NCBI GenBank assembly: GCA_963721445.1
Contig: CAVRIZ010000006.1
Coordinates: forward strand, 1-6,721
Direction: 5' to 3'
Length of the DNA: 6,721 nt
Origin: DAIOEK01 sp963721445
Lineage (GTDB): Bacteria > Chloroflexota > Anaerolineae > Anaerolineales > Anaerolineaceae
Shown here: positions 1-5,729 of the stretch, piece after piece
Numbering within the stretch: position 1 is the first letter of the stretch
How the letters are laid out: each line of letters starts with the position of its first letter
Notes under the pieces: model-generated
The model's input: only the letters and a program-made list of their open reading frames with translations
What the model was told of the DNA's origin: nothing
The model's database searches: none
Program-made: the position numbers and the translations under genes

Positions 1-2
1 GA

Positions 3-362
3 CTCAGCCATGGGAGAATTGGAAGCAGACTTGGAAGGCAGACCATTCTACTCTTGCACACAATCGGACGCAAATCAGGTCAAGACTATGTGATTCCGAT
101 AGCGTATTTCGATTACCAGAACCATTTTTTAATTGTTGCATCGAACTGGGGAAAAGAGAGGCAGGCGGACTGGTATCTCAACCTCAGGCAAAACCCTCAG
201 GCCAGGATTGAGGTTAAAGGTAAAGTTATACCGGTGACTGCGCGGGAAGTTACTGGAGAGGAATATGTTCGTTTGTGGAAATTCGTCACCGAACTTCACC
301 CACCTTATCTGGAATATCAGAAGTTAACAATTCGCCCCATACCAATCATGATCTTTGAATAA
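3..362 (+). CDS. Deazaflavin (F420)-dependent nitroreductase/quinone reductase family protein (DUF385/Ddn-like), 5' partial
   Basis: The frame is open from base 3 to the TAA at 360-362, giving 119 residues. The true start lies before the window; probably only a few tens of residues are missing. Seen: the family hallmark L-L-L-H-T-I-G-R-K-S-G near residues 15-25, then a hydrophobic strand, the segment A-S-N-W-G-K, a W-Y-x-N-L-R-x-N-P motif (DWYLNLRQNP), and a C-terminal Y-x-x-Y-x-K-L-T-x-R-x-I-P signature. Members of this family (Pfam DUF385, e.g. mycobacterial Ddn) form a split beta-barrel that binds F420H2 and reduces quinones or nitro compounds at or near the membrane. The substrate cannot be told from sequence. 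A TTG at 54 is only an artefactual start, because conserved sequence continues upstream of it. No frame damage is visible here, unlike the other long genes. It lies 336 bp before the next gene, so it is probably its own unit. Confidence 0.85.
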   Translation, partial: LSHGRIGSRLGRQTILLLHTIGRKSGQDYVIPIAYFDYQNHFLIVASNWGKERQADWYLNLRQNPQARIEVKGKVIPVTAREVTGEEYVRLWKFVTELHPPYLEYQKLTIRPIPIMIFE

Positions 363-698
363 TCAGTTTTATGAAAGAATGATCAAGGTGGTTGAATTGC
401 CGAAAATTGGCATAATCCAAAATATATTCTGTGGCGAACCTCGCAGTACTGGATCATCCGGTCGAAGGATTCCCTATGCAAGGATAACGCAGGTTAAATA
501 AATCCCTCCGTCCCTTCGAGAAAGACCCCAAAATAGACCGATTTCGAATTTGTAAATTCCTGATCCGTTCTTTTTTTGTTTGGTGAATATAATTGGTTGT
601 ATATATCCCACAATAGTGAGCCAACGACTTCTGCGGGAAATCGGGCACTTTTGAAGTGTAAAATAAAGTATATTGCTTTCAAAGGGAAGGACATGATC
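363..698 (+). other. Intergenic region without a recognisable gene
   Basis: This is about 336 bp of mostly AT-rich sequence between the oxidoreductase stop and the GNAT start. Open frames in it on both strands are short, lack good ribosome sites and resemble nothing I know. It has a short dyad, GAATTT/AAATTC, at about 546-559, a T run at 571-577, and a TATAAT at 588-593. I see no tRNA, riboswitch or strong terminator. Confidence 0.6.
588..593 (+). promoter_or_regulatory. Candidate -10 element upstream of the GNAT gene
   Basis: A perfect TATAAT lies about 105 bp before the GNAT start. A TG sits two bases upstream, one base off the extended -10 arrangement. No good TTGACA-like -35 is found at 16-18 bp spacing, so support is weak and chance is likely in AT-rich DNA. 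Confidence 0.2.
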
Positions 699-1341
699 AT
701 GATGGATATTATTCTACGGAATAGAACAGAAAATGATTTTCGGGTTGTGGAGGATATGACCAGAGAAGCTTTCTGGAATTTATATTTCACGGGATGCGTT
801 GAACATTATTTCGTTCACATCATGAGAGATCATCCTGATTTTTTGCCAGAATTGGATTTTGTCGCGGAAGTCGATGGCATGATCGTCGGAAATATTATGT
901 ACACCAAAGCCTGGTTGATCGACGAACAGGGTAATGAGATGGAGATCGTGAGCTTTGGTCCTCTCTGTGTGTTGCCCGGGTATCAAAGAAAAGGGATCGG
1001 CAGCGCGTTGATCGATCACACCAGGAAGCTGTGCATCCAGAATGGCGTGAAAGCCATCGTGATCCTGGGTGATCCGCATAATTACTGCAAGCACGGATTC
1101 AAGTGCGCCGAAGACCTGAATGTCAGCCGATCTGGATGGGAACTATCCGTCTGGCATGCTGGCCATCGAGTTGGAAGAGGGTGCGCTGACAGGACATTCC
1201 TGGAAATTCAGATATAGTTCTGTCTGCGAGTTAGACGAAAAAGAGGCGGAACAATTCGATGCTGGTTTTACAGCGAAAGAAAAGGGATACCATTATTCGC
1301 AGGAAATCTTCTCGATTGCATTTAGATCCGTTGTCAGGTAA
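699..1341 (+). pseudogene. GNAT-family N-acetyltransferase (YhbS-like), split by one frameshift
   Basis: Predicted cytoplasmic acyl-CoA-dependent N-acetyltransferase; the substrate is unknown. Of the starts at 693, 699 and 702, 699 is preferred because GGGAAGGA at 684-691 then has a 7-base spacing. The acetyl-CoA loop is Q-R-K-G-I-G at about residues 96-101, preceded by the V-S-F-G-P-L-C-V-L-P strand. A G-D-P-H-N-Y-C-K-H-G-F-K segment follows, as expected for COG3153-type members (G-D-P-x-Y-Y-x-x-F-G-F). The first frame then loses homology and stops at 1217. Family-like sequence (D-G-N-Y-P-S-G-M-L-A-I-E-L, then E-G-A-L-T-G) continues one frame over to TAA at 1339-1341. Treating C1128 as an extra base restores one protein of about 213 residues, the usual length. 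Either a one-base insertion inactivates the gene or this is a sequencing error. The family call is firm; the pseudogene status is not. Confidence 0.75.
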
Positions 1342-1373
1342 AGTTCACGAGATGAACAGCTTAACCGAACTCT

Positions 1374-1385
1374 GGGAACGTTCCC
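1374..1385. repeat. Perfect 12-bp palindrome GGGAACGTTCCC before the regulator gene
   Basis: The palindrome sits between the GNAT stop (1341) and the regulator start (1423). Flanking AACC...CTCT on the left and AGAG...GGTT on the right are roughly complementary too, so a larger imperfect hairpin spanning about 1362-1401 can be drawn. It has no T run, which argues against a plain intrinsic terminator. It could be an operator for the regulator gene; nothing in the sequence proves this. Confidence 0.35.
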
Positions 1386-1410
1386 GGTCGAGAGCTGGTT
1401 GAATCGCGGC

Positions 1411-1416
1411 AAGGAG
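1411..1416 (+). promoter_or_regulatory. Ribosome binding site of the MalT-like regulator
   Basis: AAGGAG lies 6 bases before the ATG at 1423. It fixes this ATG as the start, and the family's N-terminal I-L-T-T-K-L-Y-I-P motif follows about 13 residues later. Confidence 0.75.
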
Positions 1417-1422
1417 TGATAA

Positions 1423-1839
1423 ATGGATAAAGTTTCCAGTGTGCCAGTGTTGTCTGACTCCATTTTGACGACCAAACTGTATATCCCCTCGCCCCGAGCT
1501 AATACTGTCATACGTCCGCGTCTGATCGGACAACTGAACGAAGGCTTGCTCCAAAACGGAAATTTTGGACGTAAAATGACCCTGCTTTCAGCTCCCGCCG
1601 GGTTTGGTAAAACCACCCTAGTCAGCGAATGGGTCGTTGAACTCCGCCAGCATGAGCGATCCGGAACTTTGGATCAGGTTGCCTGGTTGTCACTGGATGA
1701 AGGGGATCATGATCCCGCCATCTTTCTAAAATACCTGGTCGCTTCTCTACAAACGATCTCAAAGGATTGTGGGCAAGGCATAGTGGCAGCTATCCATACT
1801 TCGCAAGTTGCTGACATCACTTCCCTGAATCCCTGTTGA
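1423..1839 (+). CDS. Regulator fragment 1: N-terminal ATP-binding (Walker A) part
   Basis: As written, the first open segment has 138 residues and stops at TGA 1837-1839. It carries the Walker A lysine (K63) and the V-A-W-L-S-L-D-E-G-D motif near residues 86-95. The last dozen residues are off-frame: the adjacent frame reads P-E-S-L-L-T-T-L-L-N-E, which matches the family. Alone it would be an incomplete nucleotide-binding domain without Walker B. Confidence 0.6.
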   Translation: MDKVSSVPVLSDSILTTKLYIPSPRANTVIRPRLIGQLNEGLLQNGNFGRKMTLLSAPAGFGKTTLVSEWVVELRQHERSGTLDQVAWLSLDEGDHDPAIFLKYLVASLQTISKDCGQGIVAAIHTSQVADITSLNPC

Positions 1840-2405
1840 CAACCCTACTTAATGAAATGGCTGCTATCCCGGAGAATTTCATGCTTGTTCTGGATGATTA
1901 CCATGTGATCGATTCAGATCCGATTGACCGCGCCCTCACCTTTATGCTCGATCATATCCCGCCGCAGATGCACCTGGTGATCACCACCCGCGAGGATCCA
2001 TCTCTGCCGCTGTCGCGCTATCGTGCACGGGGTCAGATGACCGAACTCCGCGCCGCCGATTGCGATTTACACCTGAGGAAGCCGGTGCGTTTCTGAACCA
2101 GATAATCGATCTCAACCTTTCCCGCGGAAAGCATCTCCGCCCTGGAGACCCGCACCGAAGGGTGGATCGCCGGGCTGCAATTGGCTGCTCTTTCCATGCA
2201 AGGTCGGGGCGATCCATCCAGTTTCATAGAAGCGTTTACCGGCAGCCATCGTTTTATCCTGGATTACCTGGTTGAAGAAGTACTCCGACACCAATCCGAT
2301 GCAGTCCGCAGTTTCTTATTGCAAACCGCGATTCTCGACAAACATTACGCTCCCCTATGCAATGCTGTCACCGGCACGGGAAGATGGTAAAGAAATGCTG
2401 GACCT
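1827..2405 (+). pseudogene. Regulator fragment 2: remainder of the ATPase domain, spread over four reading-frame segments
   Basis: In order: 1827 to about 2060 carries Walker B and the T-R-E-D-P-S-L-P-L segment. 2061-2122 carries R-F-T-P-E-E-A-G-A-F-L-N-Q. 2124-2375 carries S-A-L-E-T-R-T-E-G-W-I-A-G-L-Q-L-A-A-L and the L-D-Y-L-V-E-E-V-L block. 2377-2405 carries R-E-D-G-K-E-M-L-D-L. Each piece is in the right order and close to contiguous with the next, so bases were gained or lost singly and no larger deletion occurred. Gene finders will report short overlapping frames here that are not separate genes. Confidence 0.7.
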
Positions 2406-4037
2406 CTGGAACGCAACAACCTGTTCCTTATTCCGTTGGATGATACACGCCAGTGGTATCGCTATCACCACCTCTTTGGCGAGGTTCTGCAAGCACACGT
2501 GACAGAAAACCAGGATGGTCGGGTAAGTACGTATCATTCGCGGGCAAGCGCATGGTTTGAGCAGAACGGTCTGCGCACCGATGCCATCCGCCATGCGCTG
2601 GCTGCCAAAGACTATGAGCGCTCAGCAGACCTGCTCGAATTGGCCTGGCCGGAGACGCAGGATAAAAGCATCCAGCCAGGTGCATGGCTTGGCTGGGTGA
2701 AGAAATTGCCGGATGACCTGATCCACACCCGACCCGTCCTCAATGCCGGGTACGCGTTTGCATTATTACGCATTGGCGAGATAAAAGAGGCGGAGTTGCG
2801 ATTGTTGGATGCCAAAAGCCAATTGGATTCGCCCTCGGATAAGATGATCGTGGTGGACCAGGAACAATTCAAGTCGCTGCCGGCAACCATTGCCATCGGC
2901 CGGGCTTATATCGCCCAATCGTTCGGTAATATTCCTGACACGATCAGGTATGCCAACCTGGTACTTGAGCTCCCCGAAGCGGATCCATTCAGACGAAGTC
3001 AGGCAGCCATGATGTTGGGGATGTGTTACTGGGCAAGCGGGGACCTGAAAGCTGCCGAGAGAACCTTCGCCGATTACACCATGAAACTGCGCGCTGCCGG
3101 TAACATCCCTGATGCCATCGAAACGACCGTCGTACTGGCCGAGATGCGGTCGGCATTGGGGCATCTCCAATTGGCAATCAGTACAAGTGAACAGCTTTTA
3201 CAACTTGTATTGGATCGCGGGGAACCCATTTCTGCTGATGCCGCCGACCTGTACAGGGCATTATCCGAGTTGTATCTAGAACTGGGTGATCTGGAATCTG
3301 CCGCGCAACACCTGAAAAGAAGCAAAGAACTGGGGACGAAGGCGGAGTTGCCTGTCTGGCGATATCAGTGGCATATTGCTCAGGCGCGCCTTGCAGAATC
3401 GCAGTGTGACCTGGATGGGGCTCTCGCTCTTCTGGATGAAGCGCAACGCCTGTATATCCGAACGCCTTTGCCTGATCAACGCCCCATCTCATCCATGAAA
3501 ACCCGGATATGGGTTGCGCAGGGACGTTTGTCTCAAGCCTTGGAGTGGGTACGCGAACGGGAATTATCCCCTGACGATGACCTCAGTTACTTGAACGAGT
3601 TCGATCACATTACACTCGCGCGAATACTCATCGCCCAATATCAGAGTGATCAGAGCGAGGAAACCATCCAGGCAGCCATGCGGTTATTGGATCGCCTACT
3701 GCAAGACGCGGAAGACGGCAGCCGGATGGGCAGTGTGATTGAAATACTGATATTGCAGGCTCTCGCTCATCAGGCACAGGGCAACATCACACCTGCTCTG
3801 GCGTCGTTGGAGCGTGCCCTGACCCTGGCCCAACCGGAAGGCTATATCCGCGTCATTGTGGGCGAAGGCAAATCCATGGCGGAGTTATTGAAAAGACTTA
3901 AGCCGAAGGACGGAACACTCGGGGTGAAACCATATATTCTCAAATTGCTCTCTGCTTTTGAGCAGCAAGATGGGGAGCACCCCTTCGCCACCACATCCGG
4001 GGAAAAGCAAAGTCTTCTAATAGCGCCCAACAGTTGA
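2406..4037 (+). CDS. Regulator fragment 3: end of ATPase domain plus TPR-like sensor region
   Basis: This is the longest undamaged segment, about 543 codons, opening in frame with L-E-R-N-N-L-F-L-I-P-L-D-D-T-R-Q-W-Y-R-Y-H-H-L-F. The D-A-I-R-H-A-L-A-A-K-D-Y block follows, then many helix pairs typical of tetratricopeptide repeats, e.g. A-A-E-R-T-F-A-D-Y and L-E-S-A-A-Q-H-L-K-R-S. In MalT-like proteins this region binds effectors and mediates self-association. A TTG at 2436 would be called as a start by software, but it lies inside the conserved block and has no convincing ribosome site. The frame ends at TGA 4035-4037, just before the DNA-binding domain. Confidence 0.8.
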   Translation: MERNNLFLIPLDDTRQWYRYHHLFGEVLQAHVTENQDGRVSTYHSRASAWFEQNGLRTDAIRHALAAKDYERSADLLELAWPETQDKSIQPGAWLGWVKKLPDDLIHTRPVLNAGYAFALLRIGEIKEAELRLLDAKSQLDSPSDKMIVVDQEQFKSLPATIAIGRAYIAQSFGNIPDTIRYANLVLELPEADPFRRSQAAMMLGMCYWASGDLKAAERTFADYTMKLRAAGNIPDAIETTVVLAEMRSALGHLQLAISTSEQLLQLVLDRGEPISADAADLYRALSELYLELGDLESAAQHLKRSKELGTKAELPVWRYQWHIAQARLAESQCDLDGALALLDEAQRLYIRTPLPDQRPISSMKTRIWVAQGRLSQALEWVRERELSPDDDLSYLNEFDHITLARILIAQYQSDQSEETIQAAMRLLDRLLQDAEDGSRMGSVIEILILQALAHQAQGNITPALASLERALTLAQPEGYIRVIVGEGKSMAELLKRLKPKDGTLGVKPYILKLLSAFEQQDGEHPFATTSGEKQSLLIAPNS

Positions 4038-4231
4038 TCGAGCCCCTAAGCGAACGGGAGTTGGAAGTGCTCAGGCTGCTGAGGACCGATCTGAGCGGCC
4101 CGGAAATTACCCGTGAACTGATGGTATCGCTGAGCACCTTGCGGACCCATACTCAAAGAATTTATGCCAAACTGGGTGTGAACAATCGCCGGGCAGCCGT
4201 CCGCCGCGCTGAAGAACTCAATTTGTTTTAA
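4034..4231 (+). CDS. Regulator fragment 4: LuxR-type helix-turn-helix DNA-binding domain
   Basis: This is a 65-residue segment ending at TAA 4229-4231. It is a textbook GerE/LuxR HTH: L-S-E-R-E-L-E-V-L-R-L-L, then S-G-P-E-I-T-R-E-L, the recognition helix region S-L-S-T-L-R-T-H-T-Q-R-I-Y, and K-L-G-V-N-N-R-R-A-A-V. The TTG at 4034 overlaps the preceding stop by 4 bases and mimics translational coupling. However, this frame is open further upstream, and the domain is normally fused to the TPR part, so a lost base between about 3970 and 4030 (for example in GGGGAAAA at 3999-4006) explains it better. If the shift is real, the upstream protein cannot bind DNA. Confidence 0.8.
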   Translation: MIEPLSERELEVLRLLRTDLSGPEITRELMVSLSTLRTHTQRIYAKLGVNNRRAAVRRAEELNLF

Positions 4232-4255
4232 ACATTAATCAGTAACAACCTATTT

Positions 4256-4290
4256 GCCTGGCAGAGTTTTTGTTACCTGCCGGCATTTTT
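4256..4290 (+). terminator. Probable intrinsic terminator of the regulator gene
   Basis: GCCTGGCAG (4256-4264) pairs with CTGCCGGC (4277-4284), an 8-bp GC-rich stem with one bulged T and a 12-base loop. TTTTT follows at 4286-4290. It begins 25 bases after the regulator stop. No folding energy was computed. Confidence 0.5.
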
Positions 4291-4295
4291 AGTTT

Positions 4296-4417
4296 CCCAT
4301 CCATAGATCATCACCACAATCATCACATATATTGATGACGCCTCATCACATTTCCAAGTATCTTTTGGTAGAAGAAATAAGTGAATACAAAACTGTAGAC
4401 ACGAGCCGCAGCATGAG
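4296..4417 (+). repeat. 122-bp direct repeat, copy 1 (upstream of the CPBP gene)
   Basis: It aligns without gaps to 5608-5729, with 109 of 122 positions identical by hand count. It holds TCATCAC at 4308 and 4320, TGATGA at 4333, TCATCA at 4343, a CCAA-7-TTGG dyad at 4354-4368, and an ATG at 4413 in the position where copy 2 starts the small protein. The GAGG ribosome site of copy 2 reads GAGC here. Weaker similarity extends upstream into the terminator. It looks like a duplicated promoter/leader region. Confidence 0.85.
4308..4348 (+). promoter_or_regulatory. Operator-like cluster of four TCATCA half-sites (copy 1)
   Basis: Half-sites TCATCAC (4308-4314), TCATCAC (4320-4326), TGATGA (4333-4338) and TCATCA (4343-4348) start 12, 13 and 10 bases apart, roughly one helical turn each. 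The last two form an inverted repeat around CGCC. The same arrangement occurs in copy 2 with no change in any half-site. Binding by the upstream LuxR-type regulator is a guess from position. Confidence 0.5.
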
Positions 4418-4481
4418 GGCAATACCTACTAAGAATAAGTTCCATCATAGGGCTATGAAACAAATTTACTCAAGTTGTTCC

Positions 4482-4487
4482 AGGAGG
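4482..4487 (+). promoter_or_regulatory. Ribosome binding site of the CPBP gene
   Basis: A full-consensus AGGAGG, 7 bases before ATG 4495, decides that start. It is the strongest ribosome site in the window. Confidence 0.8.
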
Positions 4488-4494
4488 ACAAACC

Positions 4495-5308
4495 ATGTTT
4501 TATGAAAATGAGAAAAGACCAATCTGGCAATACTTAGCATTGACCTTTGGAATTGCTTGGATTGCCGAAGCGATCATTATTTTGGGAGAGCAGCTTGGGA
4601 TACTTACAGGAGATGCGGGGAAGATAGTGGCATCATTAATTATTATCCTCGCCGCAGGATGTGCACCAGCCTATTCAGTGCTTATTCTTCTAAAAAAGGA
4701 TAAGCAGCCAATCAGATTTAAGGATTTTATCAAACGGATCTTTTATACAAATAATGTTAATAGAACTGTATTAATAACATTGGGGGTTTTTGTTGCATTT
4801 TTTGTAACACGTATGATTTCCTTTCAGTTCGCGGAGTACCCTTGGTATTATTATCTATCGATTCCATTGGTAATGGTTGTGATGATTTTCGGCGGCGGTT
4901 TAGAGGAGTTGGGCTGGAGAGGTTATTTGCAGCCGAGCTTGGAGAAAAAAGTTCCATTCGTTGTTGCCGTTTTGATTACGGGTTCAATTTGGGCAGTCTG
5001 GCATCTTCCACTATGGTTCATTCAGGCTGCTTCGCAGTCCTCATATAATTTTTTATCCTTTTGGCTTTTTTGCGTGGTCACTAGTTTTATCCTCGCGGCA
5101 GCTTTATAAACTCACGAAAAGTGTATTTACCTGTGTGCTTTTACATGCGTGGAGCAATCTTCTCAGCGGGATGTTTGTGGGGAGTTATGTGACCGGTTTT
5201 CCAAATATGCAAGTGATCACGATTTATTTGATTGAAATTCTCATTTCCATTATCATTGTTGCTCGTATAGATAGAAAATGCAAAGACAAGAAGATTTTGG
5301 CTGGGTGA
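4495..5308 (+). pseudogene. CPBP-family intramembrane metalloprotease homologue, split by one frameshift
   Basis: Polytopic membrane protein of the CPBP/Abi family (related to Rce1 CAAX proteases; bacterial members act in prenyl-protein processing, bacteriocin self-immunity or unknown roles). Seen: hydrophobic segments near residues 13-31, 46-66, 92-109 and 119-134; catalytic motif 1 E-E-L-G-W-R (E137, E138, R142); motif 2 W-A-V-W-H-L-P-L-W (H170). The frame stops at TAA 5107-5109 after 204 residues. One base over, L-Y-K-L-T-K-S-V-F continues and supplies motif 3, H-A-W-S-N (5144-5158), plus a last membrane segment, ending at TGA 5306-5308. One extra base near 5095-5103 explains this; reconstructed length is about 270 residues. 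As written, the protein lacks motif 3 and should be inactive. The gene looks more AT-rich than its neighbours and sits between two repeat copies, suggesting insertion or transfer. Confidence 0.8.
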
Positions 5309-5607
5309 TTCGCGACGATAAATACTTATGCGCATTTCGAATAATTCCCAAGAATTAATACCAATTGTTTGTAGGTCCGGATTAATCGTTCGATGAGAAT
5401 GAACCATCTTAGCACCGGGTAATCAAGAACCAACATGCACCGGATATCACGATCACCTGCAAGAGCCGTAGGTGATCGTGTTTGCATGACCCGACTCAAA
5501 CCGAAAAAACAGGGGCACAAATTCTGGAAATTACTCATTTGTAAACCCATAGTGCTGGCATGGATTTTATATCCTTGGCCGGCAAATCTTTGTTGCCTCC
5601 TAAATCT
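5309..5607 (+). other. Non-coding spacer between the CPBP gene and repeat copy 2
   Basis: No convincing gene. It holds a small hairpin, TAATTC-CCAA-GAATTA (5342-5357), without a T run, and the large hairpin at 5434-5488. The stretch just before copy 2 (about 5576-5607), with GGCAA/TTGCC at 5581-5597, loosely resembles the terminator region before copy 1, as if the duplication once reached further upstream. Confidence 0.6.
5434..5488. repeat. Long two-tier palindromic hairpin
   Basis: Inner arms CACGATCACCT (5448-5458) and AGGTGATCGTG (5470-5480) are perfectly complementary over 11 bp around an 11-base loop. Outer arms CATGCA (5434-5439) and TGCATG (5483-5488) also pair, with an asymmetric internal loop of 8 and 2 bases. 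Only three Ts follow the inner stem, so a simple terminator is not the best reading. A REP-like intergenic palindrome, a protein-binding site or a structured RNA are alternatives. Confidence 0.65.
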
Positions 5608-5729
5608 CCCATCAATAAATCATCACTTGAATCATCACATGTACTGATGACGCCTCATCATATTACCAAGTATCTTTTGGTAGAAGAAAAAAGTGAATTC
5701 AAAACCGTAGACACGAGGCGCAGCATGAG
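5608..5729 (+). repeat. 122-bp direct repeat, copy 2 (upstream of the small-protein gene)
   Basis: Partner of 4296-4417, exactly 1,312 bp downstream. The 13 differences fall mainly outside the half-sites and outside the run from CCAAG to AGAAGAAA. In this copy the dyad is longer (TACCAA-7-TTGGTA, 5665-5683), GAGG at 5715-5718 forms a ribosome site, and the closing ATGAG is the start of the 90-residue protein. Confidence 0.85.
5620..5660 (+). promoter_or_regulatory. Operator-like cluster of four TCATCA half-sites (copy 2)
   Basis: TCATCAC (5620-5626), TCATCAC (5632-5638), TGATGA (5645-5650) and TCATCA (5655-5660) have the same spacing as in copy 1. The three bases between half-sites 1 and 2 read TTG here and CAC in copy 1. 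Drift between invariant half-sites is what selection for protein binding would leave. Confidence 0.5.

Larger units (their letters stand above)
1423..4231 (+). pseudogene. MalT-like LuxR-family ATP-dependent transcriptional regulator, broken by six frameshifts
   Basis: Reconstructed, this is one protein of about 935 residues, normal for large STAND-type MalT-like regulators. Domain order: N-terminal L-T-T-K-L-Y-I-P; Walker A A-P-A-G-F-G-K-T-T (about residues 57-65); Walker B L-V-L-D-D-Y-H (about 155-161); T-R-E-D-P sensor segment; L-D-Y-L-V-E-E-V-L and W-Y-R-Y-H-H-L-F blocks; a long TPR-like helical region; a C-terminal LuxR helix-turn-helix. In MalT, ATP and an inducer drive oligomerisation and promoter activation; the inducer here is unknown. 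Frame changes lie near 1820-1827 (base lost), 2060 (lost; TTG-CGA reads as TGCGA), 2123 (extra C in CCC), 2376 (extra base), 2404 (lost C) and about 3970-4030 (lost). Each segment is free of internal stops and continues the family alignment, so sequencing indels are as likely as decay. It precedes duplicated operator-like repeats that it may control. Confidence 0.85.

Noticed and set aside
494..1094. Antisense open frames at 494-790 and 780-1094 opposite the GNAT gene
   Set aside because: They overlap a recognised acetyltransferase, match no family I know and lack start signals.
1836..2096. Separate gene starting at TTG 1836, overlapping the previous stop
   Set aside because: The reading starts in the middle of a conserved MalT-like ATPase block (E-S-L-L-T-T-L-L-N-E) and completes it; it is a continuation after a lost base.
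2766..3170. 134-residue antisense open frame opposite the TPR region
   Set aside because: It lies wholly inside the best-supported coding segment, has low-complexity unrecognisable sequence and no ribosome site; a shadow of the sense frame.
1423..4231. Programmed ribosomal frameshifting as the cause of the frame changes
   Set aside because: Six shifts of mixed direction without recurring slippery sequence plus stimulator cannot be a programmed mechanism.
4308..4348. CRISPR-like or microsatellite repeat from the TCATCAC units
   Set aside because: There are only four short units, one inverted, with no uniform spacers and no cas genes; an operator-like cluster fits better.
5434..5488. Standard intrinsic terminator for the CPBP gene
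   Set aside because: It is over 120 bases beyond the stop, and only three Ts follow the inner stem; listed as an unexplained hairpin instead.
5435..5647. 70-residue open frame across the hairpin
   Set aside because: It runs through a palindrome and non-coding spacer, with no ribosome site and no family resemblance.
5560..5724. N-terminal extension of the small protein back to ATG 5560
   Set aside because: This stretch is repeat copy 2 plus spacer, has no ribosome site at 5560, and the conserved core starts only after 5725.
4296..5729. Insertion sequence or composite transposon bounded by the direct repeats
   Set aside because: No transposase, no terminal inverted repeats and no evident target duplication; the repeat ends at a start codon, as a promoter module would.
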